A stretch of DNA of 64,000 bases, taken from contig OZ240687.1 of assembly GCA_965199285.1 (NCBI GenBank), positions 1,550,001 to 1,614,000 on the forward strand, read 5' to 3'. Positions 43,396 through 51,541 of this stretch are shown piece after piece. The notes below the pieces were generated by a model that was not told where the DNA came from, did not search any database, and worked only from the letters and a program-made list of their open reading frames with translations. Both the position numbers and the translations under genes were made by a program. The DNA comes from CBDDGJ01 sp965199285 (GTDB lineage Bacteria; Pseudomonadota; Alphaproteobacteria; RS24). Within the stretch, counting starts at the first letter, position 1. The number at the start of each line of letters is the position of its first letter.

Positions 43396-44478
43396 ATGAT
43401 GAAAGATGAAGGAGCAGAAAAATTTGGCGGCACAAAAGAAGTTGCCGATAGCCATAAATTTGATGAGGCGCGATTGGCAGATTATATGGCCGCACATGTT
43501 GATGGTTTTGCGGGCCCGTTAGAGGTACGCCAGTTCAAAGGCGGGCAATCAAACCCAACCTATCAGCTCATTACGCCCACAAAAAAATATGTATTGCGGC
43601 GCAAGCCACCGGGTAAGCTATTGCCTTCCGCCCATGCGGTTGACCGCGAATATAAGGTTCTGACCGCGCTGGCAAAGGTCAATTATCCCGTCGCGCGAAC
43701 GTATTGCTTGTGTGAGGATGAAGATGTCATCGGCACAATGTTTTATATTATGGATATGGTTGAAGGGCGGATTTTATGGGATCCGCTTTTGCCGGATCTA
43801 ACAGCGGCAGAGCGGCGACCGATTTTTGAAGCGAAAATCAAAACCCTCGCAGAGCTGCATATGGTTGATTATGAAGCGATTGGATTGGCTGATTTTGGCA
43901 AACCGGGAAATTATTTTGCTCGTCAAATCTCACGCTGGACAAAGCAATATCAGGCTTCCGAAACCCAACATATTGAAAGCATGAACCGGCTGATTGACTG
44001 GCTGCCCGATAATATTCCCGATGATGATACGGTCTCGATTGTGCATGGTGATTATCGGCTCGATAATATGGTGCTGGATGCGCAAAAGCCGGTTGTCAAG
44101 GCGGTGCTGGATTGGGAGCTGTCAACTCTTGGCCATCCGCTAGGCGATTTCACTTATCATTTGATGCAATGGTATTTACCGGCCGGTGGCGCGTCAACCA
44201 ATTCGCTTATTGATGCTGATTTTGACCTGCTCAACATTCCGACCGCGCAAGATTATACCCGCGCTTATTGTGAGCATACGGGGCGGGATAGTATTGAGAA
44301 TATGGATTTTTATATTGCCTATAATATGTTCCGTCTGGCCGGTATTTTGCAAGGCATTGTTGGGCGGGTGCGGGATGGCACAGCCTCAAACGCACATGCT
44401 GCGCAAATGGAAGATAGGGTGCAGCCGCTTTCTGATACGGGCTGGCATTACGCCCTTAAAGCCGGTGCTGTGGATTAG
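43396..44478 (+). CDS. Phosphotransferase family protein (APH / ACAD10-11 N-terminal type)
   Basis: A protein-kinase-like phosphotransferase of 360 residues. The ATP-binding N-lobe has FKGGQSNPTYQL and LRRKPPGKLLPSAHAVDRE. The catalytic loop is HGDYRLDNMV (about 218-227), followed by the metal motif LDWELSTLGHPLGDF. This arrangement matches the kinase domain found in ACAD10/ACAD11 proteins, where it phosphorylates 4-hydroxyacyl-CoA for breakdown. Stand-alone bacterial forms usually accompany acyl-CoA dehydrogenases; three are encoded about 8-12 kb away. A strong GAGGGAGG site precedes tandem ATGs. Substrate assignment is inference. Confidence 0.88.
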   Translation: MMKDEGAEKFGGTKEVADSHKFDEARLADYMAAHVDGFAGPLEVRQFKGGQSNPTYQLITPTKKYVLRRKPPGKLLPSAHAVDREYKVLTALAKVNYPVARTYCLCEDEDVIGTMFYIMDMVEGRILWDPLLPDLTAAERRPIFEAKIKTLAELHMVDYEAIGLADFGKPGNYFARQISRWTKQYQASETQHIESMNRLIDWLPDNIPDDDTVSIVHGDYRLDNMVLDAQKPVVKAVLDWELSTLGHPLGDFTYHLMQWYLPAGGASTNSLIDADFDLLNIPTAQDYTRAYCEHTGRDSIENMDFYIAYNMFRLAGILQGIVGRVRDGTASNAHAAQMEDRVQPLSDTGWHYALKAGAVD

Positions 44479-44487
44479 GATTTTCCC

Positions 44488-45030
44488 TCACTTAATTTGT
44501 GCGTGCATGAAAAAGATAAATTGCGTATCACTATATTGGCGGCGATCTGTTTCTTGCAAAGCGGGCAAGGGGGTTATGGTGCTGCGCACTGATTCCTCCA
44601 AAATAAAAATCGTATCCTCATTTGCCCAGCCGCCATCCAAACTATGTTGGAAAGCCGCTTCGCCAAGCCCTTTACCATAGGGGGGATCAGCAAAGATAAT
44701 GTCAAAAGCCTCGTCCTTACAGCTTCCGATCTTTTCAATGGGCTGCGGTAAAATCATGCACTGAGAGTTTATCGCTAAATCAGCCGCATTTTGGTTTATG
44801 AGCCGTGCCGTTTTATGATCGATAAAACAGCAAAACTCTGCCCCGCGCGAGAGGGCTTCGAAGCCAAATGCACCGGTTCCGGCAAATAGATCGAGAATAC
44901 GCGCCCCCGCAATATGTGATTGCAAAATTGAAAACAGGGCTTCGCGGGCGCGGGCAGAGGTGGGGCGGGTGGCTTTGGTTTTGGGGCTGTGTAAATTGCG
45001 CCCCTTAAATTGGCCGCCAATAATCCGCAT
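44488..45030 (-). CDS. rsmD: 16S rRNA (guanine-966 N2) methyltransferase
   Basis: Methylates G966 of 16S rRNA in the assembled small subunit. The 180 residues show the RsmD start MRIIGGQFKGRNL, the SAM-binding motif ILDLFAGTGAFGFEALSRG and the catalytic loop FADPPYGKG (DPPY). ATG 45030 lies one base after the rluB stop, so the two rRNA-modification genes are translationally coupled; codons upstream in frame belong to rluB in another frame. Its end faces the end of the phosphotransferase gene with only nine bases between. Confidence 0.94.
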   Translation of the reverse strand: MRIIGGQFKGRNLHSPKTKATRPTSARAREALFSILQSHIAGARILDLFAGTGAFGFEALSRGAEFCCFIDHKTARLINQNAADLAINSQCMILPQPIEKIGSCKDEAFDIIFADPPYGKGLGEAAFQHSLDGGWANEDTIFILEESVRSTITPLPALQETDRRQYSDTQFIFFMHAQIK

Positions 45031-45031
45031 A

Positions 45032-45808
45032 TTAAGCGTCTCGCTTTTTGTGAGGTAAATCGGCAAATTCGGCCCATTTCCCCCCTAATTGTTGGCGCAA
45101 AACGCGGCGTGGAATTTCCTCTACCGCGCTCACGGCTAAATTGCCAAGTTGAAACGGTCCAAAAGAAATACGAATAAGCCGGTTTACTTTCATATTCATA
45201 TGTTCAAGCACGCGCTTAATCTCGCGATTTTTACCTTCGCGCAAGCCCATTTCAAGCCACGCATTATCACCTTGCTGGCGTTCCAGCTTCGCCTCAATGC
45301 CCTTATAATTTACGCCCTCAATCGTTACCCCTTTTTTTAGCGATTGCAGCCGCGCGTCATCCACCCTGCCATAAGCGCGCACCCGATAGCGTCGCAACCA
45401 ATTTGTTTGCGGATGTTCGAGATAGCGTTTGAGCGCCCCATCATTGGTAAGCAGCAAAAGTCCTTCCGTATTTATATCAAGCCGCCCGACGCTCATCACG
45501 CGTGGCAGGAGGGGCGGGAGTTTTTGAAAAATCGTGTTGCGGTTTTGCGGGTCGCGGGTCGTTGTGACCAATCCTGCCGGTTTGTTATAACGCCAGAGGC
45601 GCGGCGGTTCGGCTTGGGGCAACGGCTTGCCATCCACCATAATTTTGTGATGTGATTCGACATTAAAAGCCGGCGTGGTGAGTTTGCGGCCATCCACCCA
45701 AACGCGGCCGGCGGCAATCATGGTTTCGGCTTCGCGCCGCGAACATAAGCCCGCGCGTGCCATAACTTTGGCGATGCGCTGGCCAGCAAATTGTGATGTT
45801 TTTTCCAT
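45032..45808 (-). CDS. rluB: Pseudouridine synthase, RsuA/RluB/RluE/RluF family
   Basis: Isomerises uridine in ribosomal RNA. The 258 residues start with an S4 RNA-binding domain (RIAKVMARAGLCSRREAETM, about 11-30 onward), then the catalytic domain with YNKPAGLVTT, the active-site motif GRLDINTEGLLLLTNDG (catalytic Asp within GRLD) and GKNREIKRVLEHM. These features fit RluB, which targets 23S rRNA U2605, better than RsuA, but the exact site is not certain. The C-terminal tail is basic. rsmD follows directly. Confidence 0.9.
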   Translation of the reverse strand: MEKTSQFAGQRIAKVMARAGLCSRREAETMIAAGRVWVDGRKLTTPAFNVESHHKIMVDGKPLPQAEPPRLWRYNKPAGLVTTTRDPQNRNTIFQKLPPLLPRVMSVGRLDINTEGLLLLTNDGALKRYLEHPQTNWLRRYRVRAYGRVDDARLQSLKKGVTIEGVNYKGIEAKLERQQGDNAWLEMGLREGKNREIKRVLEHMNMKVNRLIRISFGPFQLGNLAVSAVEEIPRRVLRQQLGGKWAEFADLPHKKRDA

Positions 45809-45860
45809 ATTTCAAATATATATCCCTAACTATGCTCTAGCATGAAGCTATCGCTTTGAA

Positions 45861-45881
45861 TAGCACTCTGAGTGCTATAAA
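45861..45881 (+). promoter_or_regulatory. Hairpin and extended -10 promoter before tadA
   Basis: TAGCACT (45861-45867) and AGTGCTA (45871-45877) form a perfect hairpin that runs into TGCTATAAA (45873-45881), an extended -10 ending 7 bases before the ATG at 45889. AGGA at 45882-45885 could also serve as ribosome site. The dyad overlapping the -10 could let a regulator block RNA polymerase. Confidence 0.45.
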
Positions 45882-45888
45882 AGGACTT

Positions 45889-46329
45889 ATGGATCAATTT
45901 ATGGATATGGCGCTGGCGCAAGCGCGGCTGGCGCAAGACAAAGGCGAAGTGCCGGTTGGGGCGGTGATTGTGCATCAAGGTGAGATTGTAGCGACAGGGC
46001 ATAATCTTATCCGTATAAATAAAGATCCGACCGCACATGCCGAGATCATTGCGTTGCGGGCGGCCGCTAAATATCTTGGCAATGAACGGCTTATTGATTG
46101 CGATCTTTATGTCACATTAGAGCCATGCGCCATGTGTGCGGGGGCGATTTCGCATGCACGGATTAGACGGCTCTATTATGGTGCAGCCGATGAGAAGGCG
46201 GGCGCGGTGGATCATGGGATAAGGTTTTTTGACCATACTAATTGTCATCATCGACCAGATGTTTATGGCGGCATTTCGGAAACCAAATGCCAGATGATGT
46301 TGCGGGATTTTTTCCAGACCTTACGATGA
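45889..46329 (+). CDS. tadA: tRNA-specific adenosine deaminase
   Basis: Converts A34 to inosine in tRNA-Arg(ACG), an essential step for decoding CGN. The 146-residue protein has the zinc-deaminase motifs HAEIIALRAA (His ligand and catalytic Glu) and PCAMCAGAISHARI (two Cys ligands), and the TadA-typical GAADEKAGAVDHGI and C-terminal FFQTLR. ATG 45889 is chosen; ATG 45901 and the upstream TTG 45856 are less likely. It is divergent from rluB. A copy of the 23-base intergenic repeat lies just after its stop. Confidence 0.93.
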   Translation: MDQFMDMALAQARLAQDKGEVPVGAVIVHQGEIVATGHNLIRINKDPTAHAEIIALRAAAKYLGNERLIDCDLYVTLEPCAMCAGAISHARIRRLYYGAADEKAGAVDHGIRFFDHTNCHHRPDVYGGISETKCQMMLRDFFQTLR

Positions 46330-46344
46330 TCAAGATTTTAGTAT

Positions 46345-46367
46345 GATGTGCATAATTATGCGTTCAC
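46345..46367. repeat. 23-base near-palindromic repeat, copy A
   Basis: The 23 bases contain the perfect 12-base palindrome GCATAATTATGC (46350-46361) and end in GTTCAC followed by CTTATGGCATT. The sequence at 58237-58259 differs at one base. A GTTCAC plus TAATGGCAC remnant lies at 8272. All are in intergenic DNA. Confidence 0.6.
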
Positions 46368-46416
46368 CTTATGGCATTAAAATTATTTCTGGCCACTTAT
46401 TTCTAGTTTGGCAAAT

Positions 46417-47877
46417 TTAACGATATGCCGGAGCGTGAGTGGCGTGGTAGCCCATTTCCTCTAATAATGTGGCAATGGCCAAAGTGGTATTATCTTCATA
46501 AGCAGCGCCAATCACTTGCATCGAAAATGGCATGCCATTGCTATGCACACCCCATTTCTCAGATAGGGGGATCGCCGTCGCTGGCAGGCCGCAACAAACC
46601 GCAAGTCCGGCATAAATAATATTATCCCAATAGGAATAGGCTTGCCCATTTACATTTATCTGGCGCTCATGCGGCGGACTGTGATCATGAATAATAGCAG
46701 GGGTTGGGGTAACCGGCGCAATCAGTATATCAACATCCTCAAAATAGCGCACCCATTTTTGGGCTAATTGTTCACGCTTTTCGACCCATTGCACCCATTC
46801 CCCATAGCGCATAAGCGTAAGTTCTGCTTGTCTTAAGCTGGTGTATGCTATATCTGCGCCCTTGTCTTTATCTTCCAATAAAGCGCGGTGTCGGGCGAGT
46901 GTTTCTTCATCAGCGCCTGCACTCGTTACCGCCCCTAGAAGGGTATTATAAATATAATGATGTTCTTCCAATGAAAAATCGGGGCGTATATCTTTTATAA
47001 TCGCACCATGGTCTGATAGCTCTTGCACGGTTTTTTGCATGGCAGAAACTATTTCTTTATCCACTGGGCAATAATCATCTTCAAGCCATACACCAATCCG
47101 TAAGCCTTTTATCTGCTTTGCCCGCGCTGGTGGGAGGGTAAGGTGATAGGCTTTTGCTTGTGGTTCCAAGACTCCAAGCGTTGCATGAGTGGCCGCGCCA
47201 AGGTCGGCAGCATGCAGCGCCAAGGGCCCAAGAACTGAAAGCTCGCGGCGAAATAAAGTGCCGTGTGCTGGGGGGATTTGTCCGCGCTTAGGGATAATCC
47301 CGAAGCTTGATTTATGTCCAAATAATCCACAAAAATGCGCCGGAATACGAATAGAACCGCCAATATCACTGCCATATTCCAGCGGCGTGAAGCCCGCCGC
47401 AAGGGCGGCCGAAGATCCACCCGAAGATCCGCCAGGGGTACGCGTCACATCCCATGGATTATTGGTCACCCCATAAATCTCATTATAGCTTTGAATATCC
47501 GCACACATGGGCGGCACATTGGTTTTTCCCAACATAATTGCTCCTTCATCGCGCAGTTTTTTGACGATAAAAGCATCTTGTGTGGAGATCACATCCGCCC
47601 ATTCTGGCATGCCGACATTTGCACCCGTGCCTGCAATCTCGAAACATTCCTTAACCGTCATTGGAACACCGGCAAACAGCCCCGAGATCGGATCCTTATC
47701 AAACGCATCAGCTTCTTTTAAGGCTTCCTCAAAACGGCGAACGATAACGGCATTAATCTTGTCATCATATTGTTCTATACGATCAATGAAATATTGTGTC
47801 ACCTCGCGGGATGAAATTTCGCGCGCCTTTATCTTTTTGGCTAAGTCTAAAGCTGACATATGGTGCGGCGCGGTCAT
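46417..47877 (-). CDS. Amidase (amidase signature family)
   Basis: A Ser-cisSer-Lys hydrolase of 486 residues that cleaves amide bonds. The triad is visible as Lys in PMTVKECF, the first Ser in GGSSGGSSAALA and the nucleophile in SDIGGSIRIP. The overall pattern resembles fungal-type and bacterial aliphatic or acetamidase-like enzymes rather than GatA: no gatB/C neighbours exist and the GatA C-terminal part is absent. ATG 47877 has GGGAGAT upstream and is preferred to 47919. It stands alone on the minus strand between tadA and dusA. The physiological substrate is unknown. Confidence 0.9.
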   Translation of the reverse strand: MTAPHHMSALDLAKKIKAREISSREVTQYFIDRIEQYDDKINAVIVRRFEEALKEADAFDKDPISGLFAGVPMTVKECFEIAGTGANVGMPEWADVISTQDAFIVKKLRDEGAIMLGKTNVPPMCADIQSYNEIYGVTNNPWDVTRTPGGSSGGSSAALAAGFTPLEYGSDIGGSIRIPAHFCGLFGHKSSFGIIPKRGQIPPAHGTLFRRELSVLGPLALHAADLGAATHATLGVLEPQAKAYHLTLPPARAKQIKGLRIGVWLEDDYCPVDKEIVSAMQKTVQELSDHGAIIKDIRPDFSLEEHHYIYNTLLGAVTSAGADEETLARHRALLEDKDKGADIAYTSLRQAELTLMRYGEWVQWVEKREQLAQKWVRYFEDVDILIAPVTPTPAIIHDHSPPHERQINVNGQAYSYWDNIIYAGLAVCCGLPATAIPLSEKWGVHSNGMPFSMQVIGAAYEDNTTLAIATLLEEMGYHATHAPAYR

Positions 47878-48034
47878 AATATGATCTCCCTTTGCGATGA
47901 TTGAGAAATTATGGGACATATTCTATTCTGTCAATATGTAGCGCTTTACCATATAATTTAATAATTCGGTTCTAACACCTCTTTATTCCCCCCTCTTTAT
48001 TCATACGGCAATAAAGGCTAATATCGCGGCCAGT

Positions 48035-49069
48035 ATGACAAAGAGACAACAAACAGCCACAAGCGGGGACGATGATAAGGCCTTCCGCTTTTGTGTTGCC
48101 CCGATGATGGAATGGACGGACCGGCATGACCGGTTTTTCTTGCGCCTTATCAGTAAGCGCGCGCGGCTTTATACTGAAATGCTCACCGCCAATGCGGTGC
48201 GGTTTGGCGCCCGCGCCCGCTTGCTCGATTTTGATGCGGCCGAACATCCGCTTGCTCTGCAATTAGGCGGCAGTGAGGTCAACGCGCTTACCGAAGCCGC
48301 GCAAATTGGTGCCGATTGGGGTTATGATGAAATTAACTTAAATGTTGGCTGCCCATCTGATCGGGTACAATCAGGCGCGTTTGGGGCGTGTTTGATGCGG
48401 CATCCTGAATTAGTGGCAGACTGTGCTGCCGCCATGCAAGCGGCGGTTAATATTCCCGTCACCATTAAATGCCGGATTGGGGTGGATGAGCAAGACCCAC
48501 ATCACGCCTTATTCACCCTTGTTGAAATGAGTAAACAAGCGGGCATTCGTCATTTTATTGTGCATGCGCGCAAAGCGTGGCTTGCGGGGTTAAGCCCGAA
48601 ACAAAATCGGGATATTCCGCCGCTTGATTATGAGCTTGTTTATGCGCTCAAACAAGCGCATCCGGACCTAACCATTATCATTAATGGCGGCATTACCAGC
48701 CTGTCCGCATGTGAAACACATTTATCGCGTATGGATGGGGTGATGCTCGGCCGCGCGGCCTATAAGAACCCTTATCTTTTGGCGGATATTGACCGTGCTT
48801 TTTATGGCGAAACCGCACCGCCGCGAAGTCGGGAGGAAATTGTTGAGCAGCTCATCCCCTATGCTGAAGATTTATGCACTCGCAATCTGCCGCTACATGC
48901 GCTCACCCGCCATATAATGGGCTTATATCAATCCCAACCCGGTGGTAAATATTGGCGCCGCTTTTTAAGCGAACATGCGCCAAAAGCAAAAAATGCGCGC
49001 GTATTAGAACAAGCCTTGCAGCATATGCGCGATTATCAGCAACGCCACGGCATAGGGAGCGCGGCATAA
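48035..49069 (+). CDS. dusA: tRNA-dihydrouridine synthase A
   Basis: FMN enzyme that reduces U20/U20a in tRNA. The 344 residues start with FCVAPMMEWTDRHDRFF, then have MLTANAVRFG, the active-site Cys in NVGCPSDRVQSGAFG, the RNA/FMN-binding VHARKAWLAGLSPKQNR, and GRAAYKNPYLLADID. These are DusA-specific rather than DusB/C. There is no obvious ribosome-binding site. The stop codon overlaps the start of the TauE/SafE gene (TAATG), forming a coupled pair although their functions seem unrelated. Confidence 0.95.
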   Translation: MTKRQQTATSGDDDKAFRFCVAPMMEWTDRHDRFFLRLISKRARLYTEMLTANAVRFGARARLLDFDAAEHPLALQLGGSEVNALTEAAQIGADWGYDEINLNVGCPSDRVQSGAFGACLMRHPELVADCAAAMQAAVNIPVTIKCRIGVDEQDPHHALFTLVEMSKQAGIRHFIVHARKAWLAGLSPKQNRDIPPLDYELVYALKQAHPDLTIIINGGITSLSACETHLSRMDGVMLGRAAYKNPYLLADIDRAFYGETAPPRSREEIVEQLIPYAEDLCTRNLPLHALTRHIMGLYQSQPGGKYWRRFLSEHAPKAKNARVLEQALQHMRDYQQRHGIGSAA

Positions 49070-49923
49070 TGTCAGAGCAGCTTATTGTCTTAATCATAGG
49101 CTTGCTGGCATCTGGCTTATTAGCGGGCGTGATTGCTGGCCTATTGGGAGTTGGCGGTGGGGTTGTGATGGTGCCGGTTTTGTTTCAAACCTTTATTTTT
49201 ATGAATGTCGCGCCGGCTTTGCAAATGCATATGGCAGTGGCAAGCTCGCTGGCGATTATTATTTTTATATCGCTCCGCTCAGCCCGCGCTCATGCGGCGC
49301 GCGGCAAGCTGGATATGGAAATTGTCAAGAGCTGGGGCGTGTGGATTTTTTGCGGTGCGGCAATTGGCGCTTTGGCGGCGCGGTTCATAAGTGCCGATCA
49401 GTTGAAGATTATTTTCGCAAGCCTCGCTCTGATTTTGGGGGTAAAGATATTGATGACGGCAGATAGCGTCGATACATCCATAGATTCATCCGTATTAGGG
49501 GCATCAGGCGCATCAGGGCAAGGGTTTTCGCTACGCGTGCAAAAAGCGCTGGCCGGGCTTATCGGATTATTCTCCGCCCTTATGGGAATAGGCGGCGGTA
49601 CATTTTCAACCCCGCTTTTGCGCCATACCGGCCGTGATATACATCAGGCTGTGGCAACCTCCTCAGCGCTTGGGTTTCTGATTGCGATTCCGGCAACCAT
49701 TGGGTTTATCGTCGGCGGCTGGGGGATAGATAATCTGCCCGCCTATTCCCTCGGCTATGTCAACATTATCGCATTTTTGGTGCTTCTGCCCACCACAATG
49801 ATTGGCGCGCCATGGGGGGTGCGGCTGGCGCATTATTTATCGCCAAAAGCGCTGCGCTATATTTTCGCTGCTTTTTTATTGCTCACCGCGCTGCGCATGG
49901 GCGTGGCGATTTTTATCGGGTGA
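49069..49923 (+). CDS. TauE/SafE family membrane transporter
   Basis: A 284-residue integral membrane protein with about eight predicted helices in two repeats. Each repeat has the Gly-rich family motif: GLLGVGGGVVMVPVLF near the N-terminus and ALMGIGGGTFSTPLLR in the middle. The family exports sulfite, sulfoacetate or related organosulfur anions, though many members are uncharacterised. The cytoplasmic loop between the halves carries a Ser/Gly-rich insert (about residues 136-152). It sits directly upstream of cobA, which makes the siroheme precursor needed by sulfite reductase, so a sulfite connection is plausible. Confidence 0.88.
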   Translation: MSEQLIVLIIGLLASGLLAGVIAGLLGVGGGVVMVPVLFQTFIFMNVAPALQMHMAVASSLAIIIFISLRSARAHAARGKLDMEIVKSWGVWIFCGAAIGALAARFISADQLKIIFASLALILGVKILMTADSVDTSIDSSVLGASGASGQGFSLRVQKALAGLIGLFSALMGIGGGTFSTPLLRHTGRDIHQAVATSSALGFLIAIPATIGFIVGGWGIDNLPAYSLGYVNIIAFLVLLPTTMIGAPWGVRLAHYLSPKALRYIFAAFLLLTALRMGVAIFIG

Positions 49924-49929
49924 TTTGCG

Positions 49930-50751
49930 ATGCGTAAGCAAGATATTATCCGGCTTTCATTGTCCGATCAGAAGATGCCAGATGTCAGCATTCACGGCTT
50001 GCCGGTTTTTGCCGCTGGCGAGGTTTGGCTGGTGGGGGCAGGGCCGGGTAATATTGGGCTGCTCACCTTACATGCGGTAAACGCTTTGCAGCAGGCGGAT
50101 ATTATTGTTTATGATGCTTTGGTCAGTGAAGATATTCTTGCCCTTGCCCCGAAGACGGCTGAACGCTTTTATGCCGGTAAACGCGGCGGCAAAGCCAGTT
50201 GGAAGCAAGACGATATTTGCAACACCCTTATCGAACAGGCGCGACAGGGAAAACGTGTCTTGCGGCTAAAAGGCGGTGACCCATTTATATTCGGGCGCGG
50301 TGGGGAAGAGTGTGAAGCGCTGGCGGCTGCCAATATAAATTTTAGAATTATCCCCGGTATTTCGGCAGGGGTTGGCGGGCTGGCTTATGCCGGTATTCCG
50401 GTGACGCATCGCGCGGTGAACCATGCCGTTACTTTTGTGACCGGCCATCTGGCTGGCGGCGATGAGCCAGAATTATTGGATTGGCAGGCCATCGCCCGCG
50501 CCGCACCGGTGATTGTGATTTATATGGGCTTAAGCCGAATCGAAGCGATTGCCGATTTGCTGCTGTGTGGCGGTCGCGCCGATGATGAGCCGGTTGCGAT
50601 TGTTACCCATGCCAGCATGCCGATGCAATCGGTCTATAAAACCACATTGGGGAAAATCGTCGGCGACAGCGAACTTACAAACCTTAAACCGCCAAGCCTG
50701 ATTGTGATCGGCAAAGTGGTGGACTTGCAAGCGGTCATCGCCCAGGCTTAA
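49930..50751 (+). CDS. cobA: Uroporphyrinogen-III C-methyltransferase
   Basis: SAM-dependent methyltransferase converting uroporphyrinogen III to precorrin-2, the branch point to siroheme and cobalamin. The 273 residues have VWLVGAGPGNIGLLTLHAV, DALVSEDIL, RVLRLKGGDPFIFGRGGEE and IPVTHRAVNHAVTFVTGH, all SUMT signatures. There is an N-terminal extension of about 30 residues and no CysG-type dehydrogenase domain. The start is seven bases after the TauE/SafE stop. Its end overlaps the convergent membrane-protein gene by four bases. Confidence 0.94.
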   Translation: MRKQDIIRLSLSDQKMPDVSIHGLPVFAAGEVWLVGAGPGNIGLLTLHAVNALQQADIIVYDALVSEDILALAPKTAERFYAGKRGGKASWKQDDICNTLIEQARQGKRVLRLKGGDPFIFGRGGEECEALAAANINFRIIPGISAGVGGLAYAGIPVTHRAVNHAVTFVTGHLAGGDEPELLDWQAIARAAPVIVIYMGLSRIEAIADLLLCGGRADDEPVAIVTHASMPMQSVYKTTLGKIVGDSELTNLKPPSLIVIGKVVDLQAVIAQA

Positions 50752-51155
50752 ACGCGATCCGGCTCCGGTGTACGCATGAGATACACAATATAAAGTATAA
50801 TCACCAAATCGAAACCAGCGCATAAGGCGGGATACCAGCCCGGAACGCCAGCATTGGTAAAAAGCTGATCATGAAAGACATCATAGAGCAGATGTAAAAA
50901 CCACATGGCAGCCACAATATAGCCGGTTTTCCTGAGCCCTAGATAAAAGCAGGCAATGCCCGCTCCGAAAAAGGGAATACCCCATAAAAATTCATGTAGA
51001 AGTGCCGATTGATGACCAGCCCATAGCGCAAAGAGCATATAGACAATCGGTAAGATAACCAGTGTCAGAGCAAATAAGCTATTCGCTAACCTCAATTTTC
51101 GGCTCCCCATCACGACGGCAAGGGCGAATATGAAACCAATCCCTCCGGCAATCAT
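50748..51155 (-). CDS. Small integral membrane protein, unknown function
   Basis: A 135-residue protein with four predicted transmembrane helices (about 1-15, 23-45, 54-72 and 75-90, then 105-125 after a hydrophilic turn; the exact number is uncertain) and little charge. A conserved-looking segment FLHLLYDVFHDQLF lies between helices, with His and Asp residues that could bind metal. I do not recognise the family. It is four bases downstream of the DUF1289 gene on the same strand and overlaps the end of cobA. Confidence 0.72.
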   Translation of the reverse strand: MIAGGIGFIFALAVVMGSRKLRLANSLFALTLVILPIVYMLFALWAGHQSALLHEFLWGIPFFGAGIACFYLGLRKTGYIVAAMWFLHLLYDVFHDQLFTNAGVPGWYPALCAGFDLVIILYIVYLMRTPEPDRV

Positions 51156-51159
51156 TATA

Positions 51160-51402
51160 TTATTCCTTCCCGCTTTTGGCTTTTTCTAATCTGGTCTTTT
51201 CTAATTTGGCCTCTTCTAATCCAGAAAGCCTTTGTGGTAGGGCGGTGAGGATGGTCTCGCGCTCGGCATCTGTATAGCTTGTCCAGCGGCTAATTTCTTT
51301 TAAGCTGCGCCCGCAAGACACGCAAAAACCGACCCTGCCTGATACTGCACAGCGGGATTTGCAAGGCGATTTTATTTGTCTGTTTTTTTCTTGTAAGCGC
51401 AT
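51160..51402 (-). CDS. DUF1289 family protein
   Basis: An 80-residue protein with the DUF1289 cysteine pattern SPCKSRCAVSGRVGFCVSCG followed by RSLKEISRW, where four Cys residues probably bind a metal or cluster. The function is unknown; the family is common in proteobacteria. The C-terminus carries a repeated basic-acidic stretch (EEAKLEKTRLEKAKSGKE). ATG 51402 is chosen from family starts; AGG immediately before it is too close to be a normal ribosome site. It is divergent from the acyl-CoA operon. Confidence 0.84.
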   Translation of the reverse strand: MRLQEKNRQIKSPCKSRCAVSGRVGFCVSCGRSLKEISRWTSYTDAERETILTALPQRLSGLEEAKLEKTRLEKAKSGKE

Positions 51403-51425
51403 CCTAAAGTGAATATATATAATTA

Positions 51426-51461
51426 TGACGCTGGTGTCACATTTATATTTGACGTTTGTCA
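51426..51461. promoter_or_regulatory. Paired TGAC/GTCA dyads upstream of the acyl-CoA operon
   Basis: Two half-palindromes, 51426-51439 (TGACGCTGGTGTCA) and 51450-51461 (TGACGTTTGTCA), lie between the divergent DUF1289 and acyl-CoA dehydrogenase genes. TTGACA at 51495-51500 may be a -35 box. A fatty-acid-responsive regulator binding here is possible but not shown. Confidence 0.4.
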
Positions 51462-51541
51462 TTTATGAAGCGGTGGCGGCGTGGTTATATGTTTTTGACA
51501 TATAGTTTAGGCAGCTTGCCCCTATTTGTGAGGAGACCATA

